Shown here one piece after another: positions 40,445 to 48,989 of a stretch of DNA of 64,000 bases. Below the pieces are notes generated by a model that saw only the letters and a program-made list of their open reading frames with translations, had not been told where the DNA came from and ran no database searches. How positions within the stretch are numbered: position 1 is the stretch's first letter; every line of letters begins with the position of its first letter. The DNA is from Brachybacterium sp. EE-P12 (GTDB lineage Bacteria; Actinomycetota; Actinomycetes; Actinomycetales; Dermabacteraceae), in the NCBI RefSeq assembly GCF_003711805.1, contig NZ_QXCP01000003.1, forward strand, positions 124,001 to 188,000, read 5' to 3'. The translations under genes and the position numbers were made by a program.

Positions 40445-40649
40445 TCGCTGGCCATTCGCCGCGCAGCATCCGCTCCATCTCGCGGTAGTGGGTCTCGGGG
40501 CCGACGGCGGCGAGGGCGGAAGGGAGGCGCATCTGCGGGGAAGGTGCGTCGGGGCTGGTGCGGCAGGCATGGACGGGAGGCTATCGGCGCCGCGGTGACG
40601 GGGCACGAGGATATCCGGCACGCGGGGGCAGTCGGGAAGGAGGCAGCGG

Positions 40650-41567
40650 TCAGCGCGTCGACGGCGCCACGGCCGACGGGATCCGCACCCGGATCTCGAG
40701 CGTCGCCGCGACCGGATCGTGCACGGCGGAGACCGTGCCGCCGAGCCCGGCGACCAGCACCTGCACGATCGAGAGGCCGAGTCCGCTGGTGCGTCCCGAG
40801 CGGGAGGCGTCGGCCGTGAAGAAGCGGTCGAACAGGCGCGAGGTGTCGATCTCGGCGCCCGGCGAGACCCCGTTGCGGAACCGCAGCTCCATCCCCGTGC
40901 CCACCCCCGCGACCTCGACGGCGAGCGTGCCGCGGCCGTGCTGGACGGCGTTGCGGGCCAGGTTCTGCACGATGCGGGTGAGCATCTCCCGGTCGGTGGC
41001 GAGCACGAGACCCGTCGGTGGGTCGAGCTCCACCTCGAGGCCCGCGCCCTCGATCTCGCCCGTCATCCCCAGCAGCACCTCGCCCACCAGCAGACCGACG
41101 TCCAGCGAATCGATCTCCTGGCGCGGCTCGACGTCCAGCAGGTACGCGTACTCGTACAGCCGGTCCACGAGCGCGCCGAGCTCGACGGTCTGCCGGTGCG
41201 CGGCGGCGAGGCGCTCGCGCTGGACGGCGTCCAGCTCGGTGCGCTCCAGCAGCTGCAGATAGCCGCGCACCGACGTCAGCGGGGTGCGCAGGTCGTGGGA
41301 GACGTCCGCGATGAAGGAGCGGATGCGGCGCTCCTCGGCGCGGGTGCGCGTCGAGGCCTGACGCGCCCGCTCCACGGTCTCGTTGACCCGGGCGGTGAGC
41401 AGCTCGAGCTGCGGGACCACGAGCGCGAGGGTCACGGCCGACGGGGCCTCCTGCCCGGCGCGCTGCTCGAGCCGGCGCCGCACCGCGCTGATCTGCCGCA
41501 GCACCACCACGAGATATCCGAAGGTCGCCGCCCACAGCACGGCCAGGACCACGAGCAGGACCGTCAT
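40650..41567 (-). CDS. Sensor histidine kinase
   Basis: The kinase has 305 residues. One or two N-terminal hydrophobic segments (VLLVVLAVLWAATFGYLVVVL) anchor it, with almost no extracellular loop. The HisKA box is SFIADVSHDLRTPLTSVRGY with the phospho-accepting His, followed by the N-box IVQNLARNAVQHG and G-box RTSGLGLSIVQVLVAGLGG. The lack of an extracellular domain is typical of kinases that sense within the membrane or through a partner ABC transporter. The start at 41567 has GGGAGG upstream. It is last in the order regulator, ATPase, permease, kinase. Confidence 0.9.
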   Translation of the reverse strand: MTVLLVVLAVLWAATFGYLVVVLRQISAVRRRLEQRAGQEAPSAVTLALVVPQLELLTARVNETVERARQASTRTRAEERRIRSFIADVSHDLRTPLTSVRGYLQLLERTELDAVQRERLAAAHRQTVELGALVDRLYEYAYLLDVEPRQEIDSLDVGLLVGEVLLGMTGEIEGAGLEVELDPPTGLVLATDREMLTRIVQNLARNAVQHGRGTLAVEVAGVGTGMELRFRNGVSPGAEIDTSRLFDRFFTADASRSGRTSGLGLSIVQVLVAGLGGTVSAVHDPVAATLEIRVRIPSAVAPSTR

Positions 41568-41644
41568 CGGGCCTCCCGGAGTCGGCGGGGCGGGTCCGGC
41601 CATGATCGCAGACCTGCTCCTCGCGTCTCAGCCCGCGTCGGTCC

Positions 41645-42427
41645 TCACTTCACGTCGGCCCGGCGGAACAGCAGCCAGGCCAGCAGACCCATCAGGGCGA
41701 TGAACACGAGCGAGACCGCGACGGTGCCGAGGAGCTCGCCGCCGGTGGACTCGAGCGAGGGCAGGTGCTCGGAGGAGAACGGGGTCAGGCGCACGAGCGG
41801 CGCGAGCCCGTCCACGTCGGCCGCGGTCGTGCCGATCAGGTCCGCGAGGAAGCCCCACACGAAGCCGATCGCCATCACCACCAGCGGCCTCCGCAGACGG
41901 AACGCGAGCGGGAGGCACACGGCGAGCTTCGCCGTCAGCAGCACCGCCGCGGTCACGGTCACGGCGAGGACCGACCGGACGTCCGACCCGGTCAGCTCGA
42001 CGCCGGAGGCGAGCATCTGCGAGAACGAGGTCGGGACCGCGGGCGCGAACTGCGCTCCCGTGGCCAGGCCGATCAGCGTCGCGATCCCGTAGGGCAGCGA
42101 CAGCGCGGTCACCGCGGCGGCGGTGATCAGCGTCTTCGCGCCGACGAAGGCGCCGCGGCCGGAGGCGAGCAGGGAGTTGTGCACGGACTTCGTCTCGAAG
42201 GGCTGGGCGACGAGCGCCCCGAACAGCAGCGGACCCATCAGCGAGACCATCAGCACGTCGCTGAGCACCTGCACGCCGCTGGCCGCTTCGGGGCCGAGGT
42301 CGCCGGCCGCGAGACTGTGCTGCAGCACGGTGTACAGCGCCGCGGCGAGCAGGCTGGCCGCGAGGCAGATCAGGACGGGGCCGCTGTGGCGGATGGCGTA
42401 GAGGTCCCCGCGCAGCTGGTTGATCAT
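41645..42427 (-). CDS. ABC transporter permease (peptide-antibiotic resistance type)
   Basis: The product has 260 residues with six hydrophobic segments (LICLAASLLAAALYTVL, VLMVSLMGPLLFGALVA, TLITAAAVTALSLPYGIATL, and three more) and a cytoplasmic N-terminus MINQLRGDLYAIRHSG. The size and layout match BcrB/MutE/EpiE-like permeases. The ATG overlaps the ATPase stop (ATGA, 42424-42427). It ends 78 bases before the kinase start. The specific substrate is unknown. Confidence 0.85.
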   Translation of the reverse strand: MINQLRGDLYAIRHSGPVLICLAASLLAAALYTVLQHSLAAGDLGPEAASGVQVLSDVLMVSLMGPLLFGALVAQPFETKSVHNSLLASGRGAFVGAKTLITAAAVTALSLPYGIATLIGLATGAQFAPAVPTSFSQMLASGVELTGSDVRSVLAVTVTAAVLLTAKLAVCLPLAFRLRRPLVVMAIGFVWGFLADLIGTTAADVDGLAPLVRLTPFSSEHLPSLESTGGELLGTVAVSLVFIALMGLLAWLLFRRADVK

Positions 42428-43344
42428 GATCTCTCTCCTCCGACGACGGACAGGAAGAACGATTCGAGGCTCTCGCCCTCGCGGGCCAGGCGCGTGGGCC
42501 ACACGTCCGCGGCGACGAGGGCGCGCAGCACCTCCTCGGCCTTCTCGGCGTGGTGGGGCAGGCGCACCCTCCCGCCGGGCATGACGCGGGGCTCGGCCTC
42601 CGGCCAGGTCTCCTCGATCGCGGTGAGCAGGGCGGCGGTGTCCGAAGCTGCGACCTCGAGGTACTGCTGGGTCTGCGCCTCGAGCTCGTCGAGGGTGAGG
42701 GTCAGGCGCAGCTCCCCGGACTCGACGATGAGGTAGTCGGTGGCGGTCTGGAACAGCTCGGGCAGGTTGTGGCTCGAGATCAGCACGGTCATGCCGCGCT
42801 CCTCGGCCAGCGAGCGGACCAGGCGCCGCACCTCGACCACGCCCTGCGGGTCCAGGCCGTTGACGGGCTCGTCGAGGATCAGCAGCTCGGGGTCGGCGAT
42901 CAGGGCGAGCGCGATCCCGAGGCGCTGGCGCATGCCGAGGGAGAAGTCGCGGACCTTCTTCCGGGCGGTGCCGGCGAGGCCCACGAGCTCGAGCAGGCGC
43001 TCCTCGACGCCGGGATCGGGCACGCCCCGCAGCAGCCGGTGCAGGTGCATGTTCTGCCGCGCGGTCATCCCGCCGTGCAGTGACGGGGACTCGATGAGGG
43101 TGCCGATCCGGGCGAGGTCCTCGGTGCGGGGCTGCTCGGTGCCGGAGCCGAACAGCTCGATGCTGCCCGAGCTCGGGACCGACAGCCCCGAGATCAGACG
43201 CATCAGCGTGGTCTTCCCGGCGCCGTTCCGGCCGATCAGTCCGTAGATCCGGCCGCGCTCGAGACGGATGCTCATCGCCTGCACCGCGGCGTGCTCGCCG
43301 TAGCGCTTGGTGAGGTCCCGGGTTCTCAGGACGGTCTCGCTCAT
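42424..43344 (-). CDS. BcrA-like ABC transporter ATP-binding protein
   Basis: The ATPase has 306 residues: Walker A GRNGAGKTT near 40, signature variant FSLGMRQRLGIALAL, Walker B LLILDEPVNGLDPQG and switch ISSHNLPELF. The SLGMRQR signature and PVNGLDPQGVVEVRRLVRSL are typical of the bacitracin (BcrA) and lantibiotic-protection group. A C-terminal region of 85 residues follows the core domain. It is coupled to the permease and lies 124 bases after the response regulator gene on the same strand. Confidence 0.92.
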   Translation of the reverse strand: MSETVLRTRDLTKRYGEHAAVQAMSIRLERGRIYGLIGRNGAGKTTLMRLISGLSVPSSGSIELFGSGTEQPRTEDLARIGTLIESPSLHGGMTARQNMHLHRLLRGVPDPGVEERLLELVGLAGTARKKVRDFSLGMRQRLGIALALIADPELLILDEPVNGLDPQGVVEVRRLVRSLAEERGMTVLISSHNLPELFQTATDYLIVESGELRLTLTLDELEAQTQQYLEVAASDTAALLTAIEETWPEAEPRVMPGGRVRLPHHAEKAEEVLRALVAADVWPTRLAREGESLESFFLSVVGGERS

Positions 43345-43468
43345 GCCGGGCTCCCTTCTGTCTCGTCGTGTCGAGGACGACGCTACGGAGCAGAGGTCGA
43401 GCAGAGGTGGGGCGCGGGCGCGGAGAGGTCAGGAAAGTGTGGGGATCCGGCCGCGGCGGCGATCCCGC

Positions 43469-44164
43469 TCAGAGCGCCCGCAGCCGGTACCCCAGCCCCC
43501 ACACGGTCTCGATCGGGTCCAGATCCGGCGCGGCCTCGCGCAGCTTCGTGCGCAGGTTCGAGACGTGGGTCTTCACCGCCGCGTCGTCGCCAACGAACGG
43601 CTCCTCCCACACCGCCTCGTAGATCCGGGGCCGGGAGAACACCTGCCCGGGGGAGGCCAGCAGCAGGTGCAGCAGCCGCAGCTCCGTCGCGGTGAGCGCG
43701 ACCTCGACGCCGTCGAGGTGGACGCGCGCGGTGCCGGGATCGAGCGTGAGGGGCCCGTGCGCGAGCGGCTCGGGCGCCGAGGCGGCCGACGGGCCGGAGC
43801 GCCGCAGCAGCGCCTCGATCCGGGCGGTGAGCTCGGCGAGGTCGAAGGGCTTGGTGACGTAGTCGTCGGCGCCCAGGCGCAGCATGTCGACCTTCGTGTA
43901 CACGGCGTCCTTCGCCGACAGCACCAGCACCGGCAGGTCGCCGCCGCGGCGGATCTCGGCCAGGAGCACGGAGCCGTCGACGTGGGGGAGCATCAGGTCC
44001 AGCACCACCAGGTCGACGTCTGCGGCGGCGCCGCCCGGGGCGAGGTCCCGACGGGCGGCGAGCCCGTCGGCGGCGGTGAGGACCGCGTGGCCCTCGCCGC
44101 GCAGGGTCTCGGCGAGCAGGGCGCGGACGTCAGAGGAGTCCTCGACCACGAGGAGGCGGGCCAT
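43469..44164 (-). CDS. OmpR-family response regulator
   Basis: The regulator has 231 residues. The receiver domain (MARLLVVEDSSDVRALLAET, VDLVVLDLMLPHVDGSVLL with the phospho-accepting Asp, VTKPFDLAELTARIEALL with the conserved Lys) is followed by a winged-helix domain (TATELRLLHLLLASPGQVFS, AVKTHVSNLRTKL). The start at 44164 has GGAG upstream, and the frame further upstream is not coding. Its partner kinase is most likely the one at 40650-41567, with the BcrA-like transporter between as probable target. Confidence 0.93.
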   Translation of the reverse strand: MARLLVVEDSSDVRALLAETLRGEGHAVLTAADGLAARRDLAPGGAAADVDLVVLDLMLPHVDGSVLLAEIRRGGDLPVLVLSAKDAVYTKVDMLRLGADDYVTKPFDLAELTARIEALLRRSGPSAASAPEPLAHGPLTLDPGTARVHLDGVEVALTATELRLLHLLLASPGQVFSRPRIYEAVWEEPFVGDDAAVKTHVSNLRTKLREAAPDLDPIETVWGLGYRLRAL

Positions 44165-44350
44165 GGGCAGCTCCGAGCGGATGGCGACGGTCGGCGCGGA
44201 TGCGCGCCGAGGGGCGCCGTCACCGTACCCCGGCCGCATCGCTGGCCGCGCTGTGCGGCGGGGTGCCGGCCGTTGCCGGGCGACGCGACGGAGCCGTCGG
44301 CGCTGGGCTAGGATTCATGACATCGACGCTGGTGAGCAGGGAGAAAGAAC

Positions 44351-44395
44351 GTGACGACGCCGATCATGGCGCAGGGCGCCCAGGGGGAACGATGA
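44351..44395 (+). CDS. Possible 14-residue leader ORF
   Basis: A GGAGAAAG site precedes GTG 44351, and the frame reads MTTPIMAQGAQGER before a TGA that overlaps the next ATG (44392-44395). It could be a leader peptide that couples translation to the small membrane protein. The evidence is only the ribosome site and the overlap. Confidence 0.35.
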   Translation: MTTPIMAQGAQGER

Positions 44396-44568
44396 GCACG
44401 GCGACCATGGTGCTGGCGATCCTCGCGGGGATCCTGTGGTTCGCCACGATCATCTCGATCTACATCACGAACGTCACCGTGAAGCCGGGCGGGATCCCGC
44501 GCTGGGTGATCGTGCTGGGGGCGGTGGCGCTGCTCGTCTCGATCCTCGTCCCGATCACGGCGCTCTGA
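44392..44568 (+). CDS. Small two-helix membrane protein
   Basis: The product has 58 residues: MVLAILAGILWFATIISIYI and RWVIVLGAVALLVSILVPI are two membrane helices with a short basic loop (TVKPGGIP). No family is recognised. ATG 44392 overlaps the stop of the possible leader ORF; an alternative in-frame ATG at 44317 follows a TAGGAT -10-like hexamer but gives a hydrophilic extension. It converges with the NarL-type regulator. Confidence 0.6.
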   Translation: MSTATMVLAILAGILWFATIISIYITNVTVKPGGIPRWVIVLGAVALLVSILVPITAL

Positions 44569-44597
44569 GGCGCTGAACAGCAACAGCGCGCGAGTGC

Positions 44598-45335
44598 TCA
44601 GCCGCCCAGCTCGAGGACCCGGATCGCGAGCTGCACCCGGTTCGTGACCTGCAGCTTCTGGTAGAGGCGCCCCAGGTGGGTCTTCACCGTCGCGACCGAC
44701 ATGAACAGGCTCTCGCCGATCTCCTGATTCGCCAGACCCTTCGCGACCAGGTGCGCGACCTCCCACTCCCGCTCGGTGATGCCCTCCGGCGCGGGCGCGG
44801 AGGACGCAGTCCCCGGCCCTGCGGCCGGGAGCACCGGCTCGCCGCCGTCGGCCGCGAGCCGCACCAGGCGGCGCAGCACCTCGGCCGAGAAGCGGGGACG
44901 GTCCGCGGCGGCGTCGAGCACCGCCTCGACCACCTCCTCGGGCGGGGAGTCCTTGAGCAGGAAGCCCGCCGCCCCTCCCCGCAGCGCCTCGAGCAGGAAC
45001 TCGTCGGTGTCGAAGGCGGTCAGCATCACCACCCGTGCTCTGTCGCCCCGCTCGCGCAGCGCGGCCAGCGTCTCGAGCCCGGTCATCCGCGGCATGCGGA
45101 CGTCCAGCAGCACCACCTCGGGGGCGAGCGCCGTGATCTGCTCGAGGGCGTCCAGGCCGTCGCGGGCCTCGCCCACCACCTCGATGCCGCGCGCCCCGTC
45201 GAGCATGAGCCGCAGCCCCGAGCGCATCAGCGCCTCGTCGTCCACGAGCAGCACGCGGATGCGTCCGGCGCCGGCCCCGTCGGCCGCGTCGGTCCTGATG
45301 CTCGCCCCTGCGCCGTCGTTCACCATGGCATCCAT
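44598..45335 (-). CDS. NarL/LuxR-family response regulator
   Basis: The regulator has 245 residues: receiver domain IRVLLVDDEALMRSGLRLML with phospho-Asp in EVVLLDVRMPRMTG and Lys in FLLKDSPPEEVV, then a LuxR helix-turn-helix (ITEREWEVAHLVAKGLANQE, MSVATVKTHLGRLYQKL). The start overlaps the kinase stop by 16 bases; ATG 45326 is an alternative. With the kinase it forms a two-gene system of the DesK/LiaS general type. Its regulon is unknown. Confidence 0.93.
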   Translation of the reverse strand: MDAMVNDGAGASIRTDAADGAGAGRIRVLLVDDEALMRSGLRLMLDGARGIEVVGEARDGLDALEQITALAPEVVLLDVRMPRMTGLETLAALRERGDRARVVMLTAFDTDEFLLEALRGGAAGFLLKDSPPEEVVEAVLDAAADRPRFSAEVLRRLVRLAADGGEPVLPAAGPGTASSAPAPEGITEREWEVAHLVAKGLANQEIGESLFMSVATVKTHLGRLYQKLQVTNRVQLAIRVLELGG

Positions 45336-46690
45336 GCTTCCAGCTCGAAGGCGTGCCCGGTGCGCGACCAGCGGGCGCTGCCGCCCAGCAGCCGGGCTCG
45401 CTCCTCGACGCCCACGAGCCCGTGCCCGGTCGAGAGCACCGTCTGCGCCGGCGCGCGCTCAGCGTCCGCGCCGGTCAGCGGATTGCGGACGGTGAGGACC
45501 ACCTGCTCCTCCCGGCGGGCGAGGACCACGGAGACCGGGGCCCCGGGGGAGTGCTTGGCGGCGTTGGCCAGCCCCTCGGTGAGGATCCGGGCGAGGGCGA
45601 CGACGGTGCCGCGGCCGAGCTGCTGGAGCTCCTCCGGGGTGAGGCCCGCGAGCTCGAGATCGACCTGCTGCCCGCCCTCGCGCGCCCGCTCGATCGTCTC
45701 CTGCAGGGTGGGCAGGCTCGCGAGCGGAGCGGCGTCGGCCGTGGTGCGCAGTGCGACCAGCACCTCCCGCAGCTCCCGGTTGGCCTGCTGGGCGGCGTCG
45801 CGCACCGTCGTCGCGGTGCGGCGCAGCGTCTCGGGGTCGAGGTCCTCGCGGTAGGCGATGGCACCGGCGTGCATCGCGATCGCGGAGAGGTGGTGGGAGA
45901 CGCTGTCGTGCATGTCGCGGGCCAGCGCCGCCCGCTCCTCCGCCCGCACCCGTGCGGCCTCGGCGTCCCGGCCCAGTCGCAGCGCGTCGGCCTCGCGCTG
46001 GGCCGAGGCGCGCTCGCGGTCCGCGGAGGCGCGCTCCCGCTCGGCCGACGCCGCCCGCTCCCGCAGCGTCCGGATCAGCTCATGACGGGTGCCGACCACG
46101 CGCCCCACCAGCAGCGGCACCAGGGCGAGGGCGAGCATCACCCCGAGCGTGGCGAAGTACAGGCGGGGGTCGCTCGTGCCGCGCAGGCGGGAGTCCAGGC
46201 TCGACCACCCGGCGACCACGGCGGTCAGCAGGATCAGCGCCGCCGCGTCCAGCAGCAGCCGGCGGTGCAGCCCGATCCGGTACAGCGCGATCACGGCGGC
46301 CGGCAGGCTCCATGCGCTCAGGCCGCCCGCCGCGACGATCACCAGGTGCACCGCGGCCTGCGCACGTCCCGGGCGCTGGAACCGCAGCGGGCCGATCGCG
46401 AGGCTCAGCACCAGCCCGACCAGGGCATCGCCTCCCGACAGGGTGAGCAGCCCCGCCGGCGGGTCGTCGTCGAACTCGAGCAGCAGGTCGCCGAGCGCGA
46501 CGAGGAAGATGAACAGCCCGATCCCCAAGCAGAGCAGAGACTGCCCGGCGGCGATCGCCCAGGCTCGCGCGCTGCGCACCGAGGGCGCCGAGGCTCCCGC
46601 GGGCAGGGCGGGACCGGCATGCGGGGACGCCTCCGCCGTCGGGGAGGCGCCGACGGGAAAGGAGGGGCCCGGGGCCGGGGAGGTGCTCAT
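45320..46690 (-). CDS. HisKA_3-type sensor histidine kinase
   Basis: The kinase has 456 residues: a Pro/Ala/Ser-rich N-terminus, about five membrane helices (residues 45-210), a charged Arg/Glu/Ala coiled coil (AERERASADRERASAQRE), then a HisKA_3 box ALARDMHDSVSHHLSAIAMH with the phospho-accepting His, and an ATPase domain (ILTEGLANAAKHSPGAPVSV, STGHGLVGVEERARLLGG). It pairs with the NarL-type regulator whose start lies within its 3' end. The coiled coil is the likely signal relay. The ligand is unknown. Confidence 0.92.
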   Translation of the reverse strand: MSTSPAPGPSFPVGASPTAEASPHAGPALPAGASAPSVRSARAWAIAAGQSLLCLGIGLFIFLVALGDLLLEFDDDPPAGLLTLSGGDALVGLVLSLAIGPLRFQRPGRAQAAVHLVIVAAGGLSAWSLPAAVIALYRIGLHRRLLLDAAALILLTAVVAGWSSLDSRLRGTSDPRLYFATLGVMLALALVPLLVGRVVGTRHELIRTLRERAASAERERASADRERASAQREADALRLGRDAEAARVRAEERAALARDMHDSVSHHLSAIAMHAGAIAYREDLDPETLRRTATTVRDAAQQANRELREVLVALRTTADAAPLASLPTLQETIERAREGGQQVDLELAGLTPEELQQLGRGTVVALARILTEGLANAAKHSPGAPVSVVLARREEQVVLTVRNPLTGADAERAPAQTVLSTGHGLVGVEERARLLGGSARWSRTGHAFELEAWMPW

Positions 46691-46822
46691 GGTGACTCAG
46701 CCTAGGGACGCGGGCAGGGCCGCGGATCGGCCGGACGGGCGAGGCCGCGCGGTCGATGCCGGAGCGCCCGGGTGTCGACCCTCACGGCGCTCCCGGGCGG
46801 CCCGCTCTACAGTGGAGTGGCC

Positions 46823-47740
46823 ATGTGCCGACTCCTCGCCCTGCATTCCGACCAGCCCATCACCGCCGACTTCTGGCTCCTGGACGCGCCCTACTCCCTG
46901 CTCCGCCAGTCCCGCTTCAACGCCGACGGGACCGGGCTGGGCTGGATCGACGAGCACGGCACGCCGCAGGTCGCCAAGAAGCCCGTCGCCGCCTACGCCT
47001 CCGAGCGCTTCGGCCGGATCGCGACCGCGCTGCGCTCCCGCGCGATGATCGCGCACGTGAGGCTGTCCTCCGGCACGGGGCACTGCGAGGAGAACACCCA
47101 CCCCTTCCTGCAGGACGGGATCCTCAGCGCCCACAACGGGGTGCTCGAGGTGACCGACCAGATGCGCCGCCGGGTGCGGGAGCTCGGCGCCGCGCACCAC
47201 GTGCAGGGCACCACCGACAGCGAGTGGATGGCCGCGCTGATCACCGGCGAGGTCGCCGCGCACGACGGGGACCTGCGCGACGGGGTCGTCGCCGCGCTCG
47301 ACTGGATCGCGCGGAACGTCCCGGTGTACTCGGTGAACGTGCTGGTGCTGAAGGGCGAGGAGCTGATCGCGGTGCGTCTGCCCGCCACCAACGAGCTGTG
47401 GGTGCTCGAACGGGAGGCCGCCGCGGCGCAGCCCCGAGAGGCGCTCGAGCAGTCCTCGGCGACGCTCCGCACCCGCAGCGAGGACCTCGCCGGCATCGGC
47501 TCGGTGGTGATCGCGAGCGAGCCGATGGACGACGACCCCGCCTGGCGCCTCATGGACTCCGGCGAGCTGCTGCACCTCACGACCGACGGGGCCATCACGA
47601 GCGAGCGGCCCTTCGGAGCGCTCGCCCAGCCCCTCGCGCTCGAGGACCTCGGCCTCTCCGCCGCCGCGTCCCAGGCCCACGCCGCCCAGGACCGCGCGCA
47701 GCAGGAGCGTCGCCGCCGACTCGCCGAGCGCGCCGCATGA
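46823..47740 (+). CDS. Class II glutamine amidotransferase
   Basis: The protein has 305 residues. The start ATG 46823 puts the catalytic Cys at position 2 (MCRLLALHSDQP), as required for N-terminal nucleophile amidotransferases. DGTGLGWIDEHG, RSRAMIAHVRLSSG, NTHPFLQDGILSAHNGVLE and GTTDSEWMAALI are the conserved elements of the YafJ/EgtC-like group. It hydrolyses glutamine or a gamma-glutamyl bond; the acceptor is unknown. The stop overlaps the next start (ATGA, 47737-47740). Confidence 0.92.
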   Translation: MCRLLALHSDQPITADFWLLDAPYSLLRQSRFNADGTGLGWIDEHGTPQVAKKPVAAYASERFGRIATALRSRAMIAHVRLSSGTGHCEENTHPFLQDGILSAHNGVLEVTDQMRRRVRELGAAHHVQGTTDSEWMAALITGEVAAHDGDLRDGVVAALDWIARNVPVYSVNVLVLKGEELIAVRLPATNELWVLEREAAAAQPREALEQSSATLRTRSEDLAGIGSVVIASEPMDDDPAWRLMDSGELLHLTTDGAITSERPFGALAQPLALEDLGLSAAASQAHAAQDRAQQERRRRLAERAA

Positions 47741-48825
47741 GCACCGACCCCGCAGGCACGCCCGACGCCGCGAGCACGCTCGACAGCATCCCGGCGACGC
47801 CCTACCACCGCCTGGCGACGCTCCGCCCCGCCTGGGCCCGTCCCTCCAAGGCGCTGCTCAGCCTCGGCGCGGCCTTCCTCGCCTACATGGTGCTGAGCTC
47901 CGTGGTGCTGGTCCTGGCGGTGCTGATGCTCGCGGTGCTGCCCGGCGTGAACAGCGCGGGAGGCGTCACCAGCGGAGACCCCACCAGCCCGCTCGACGTC
48001 GGCCTCGCCCTGGTCATGGGCGCGATGTGGCTGCCGGCCGGCATCGTCGGCGTGCGCGTGGGCGGCTGGCGACCGCTCGGCACCGCCTGGTCGGTCGCGG
48101 CGAGGCTGCGCCGGGACCGCGCCCCGCTGCTCGCCGGCGTCGGGGCCGGGCTCGTCACGGTCGTCGTCGCCGCGCTCGCCGGGGTGCTCAGCGGCGGGGC
48201 CGACGCCACGGCCGCCGCCGACGCGGCGTCCGCAGTGACCGGACCGGCCGCGTCGATGCCGCAGCTGCTTCTCGTGGTGCTGCTGGTCGTGGTCCTGGCG
48301 CCGCTGCAGGCGGTCGGGCTCGAGCTCGCGCTGCGCGGCGTGGTGCTGCAGGCCGTCGGCACCTGGCTGCGCAGCCCCGTCCTGCCCGTCCTCGCCGGGA
48401 CTGCGGTGATGCTCGTCGGCCGAGAGCTCACCGCGGCCGTCGTGCTGCCCGCGCTGGCCCTCGGACTGTGCGCCGGGGTCCTCGCCTGGAAGTCCGGCGG
48501 GCTCGAGCTGCCGATCGCCCTGGCCGCCATGGCCACCGTCGGCGCGCATCTCGTCGCCGCGCTCGGTGCCGGCACCGGCGCGGGAGCCGGCGCCGGTGCG
48601 CTCGGCGCAGCGGTCGCCGCCCCGGGCACCTCCGCCGCGGCGCTGGCCGCCCCGGCCGCCGCAGCGCCGGAGGCCGCACTCGCCGGGGGGATCGGTGCCG
48701 CGATCGCGCTGCTGCTGGTCACCGCGGCGCTGAGCCTCTGGATCGGCCGACGGGCGGGCGTGCGGCTGCTCGAGCCCGTCACCCGCCCCGCCGGGGAGGA
48801 CGTTCCCGCTCACGTGCACGTCTGA
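47737..48825 (+). CDS. CPBP-like polytopic membrane protein with a degenerate active site
   Basis: The protein has 362 residues and seven to eight hydrophobic segments. A CPBP/CAAX-protease-like core is suggested by VGLELALRGVVLQAVGTW, at the position of the E-E-x-x-x-R motif (only one Glu kept), and by VGAHLVAALG at the second, His motif. A loop of Gly/Ala repeats (GAGTGAGAGAGALGAAVAAP) is unusual. It is translationally coupled to the amidotransferase. Catalytic activity is doubtful, and the family link is moderate. Confidence 0.65.
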   Translation: MSTDPAGTPDAASTLDSIPATPYHRLATLRPAWARPSKALLSLGAAFLAYMVLSSVVLVLAVLMLAVLPGVNSAGGVTSGDPTSPLDVGLALVMGAMWLPAGIVGVRVGGWRPLGTAWSVAARLRRDRAPLLAGVGAGLVTVVVAALAGVLSGGADATAAADAASAVTGPAASMPQLLLVVLLVVVLAPLQAVGLELALRGVVLQAVGTWLRSPVLPVLAGTAVMLVGRELTAAVVLPALALGLCAGVLAWKSGGLELPIALAAMATVGAHLVAALGAGTGAGAGAGALGAAVAAPGTSAAALAAPAAAAPEAALAGGIGAAIALLLVTAALSLWIGRRAGVRLLEPVTRPAGEDVPAHVHV

Positions 48826-48884
48826 GCGAGCGGGCGGGCAGTGTCCAGCACGTCTGCCCGCCCGCGCCGTGTCGTCGCCAGGCC

Positions 48885-48928
48885 CATAGCGACAAGAGGT
48901 GGCTATTTGGCCACCTCTTGTCGCTATG
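48885..48928. terminator. Perfect 19-base hairpin between converging genes
   Basis: Arms 48885-48903 (CATAGCGACAAGAGGTGGC) and 48910-48928 are fully complementary around TATTTG. It lies between the CPBP-like gene and the converging MacB-like permease, so it can terminate both transcripts. Confidence 0.7.
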
Positions 48929-48989
48929 AGCCCGGCGGCGACGAGCGGGACGGCGGCAGCGGCGCGGGCGAGTCGCTGGCGCACCGCCC

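Noticed and set aside
47737-48825. Active CAAX/CPBP protease
   Set aside because: The E-E-x-x-x-R motif is reduced to a single Glu, so I keep only a CPBP-like membrane protein call.
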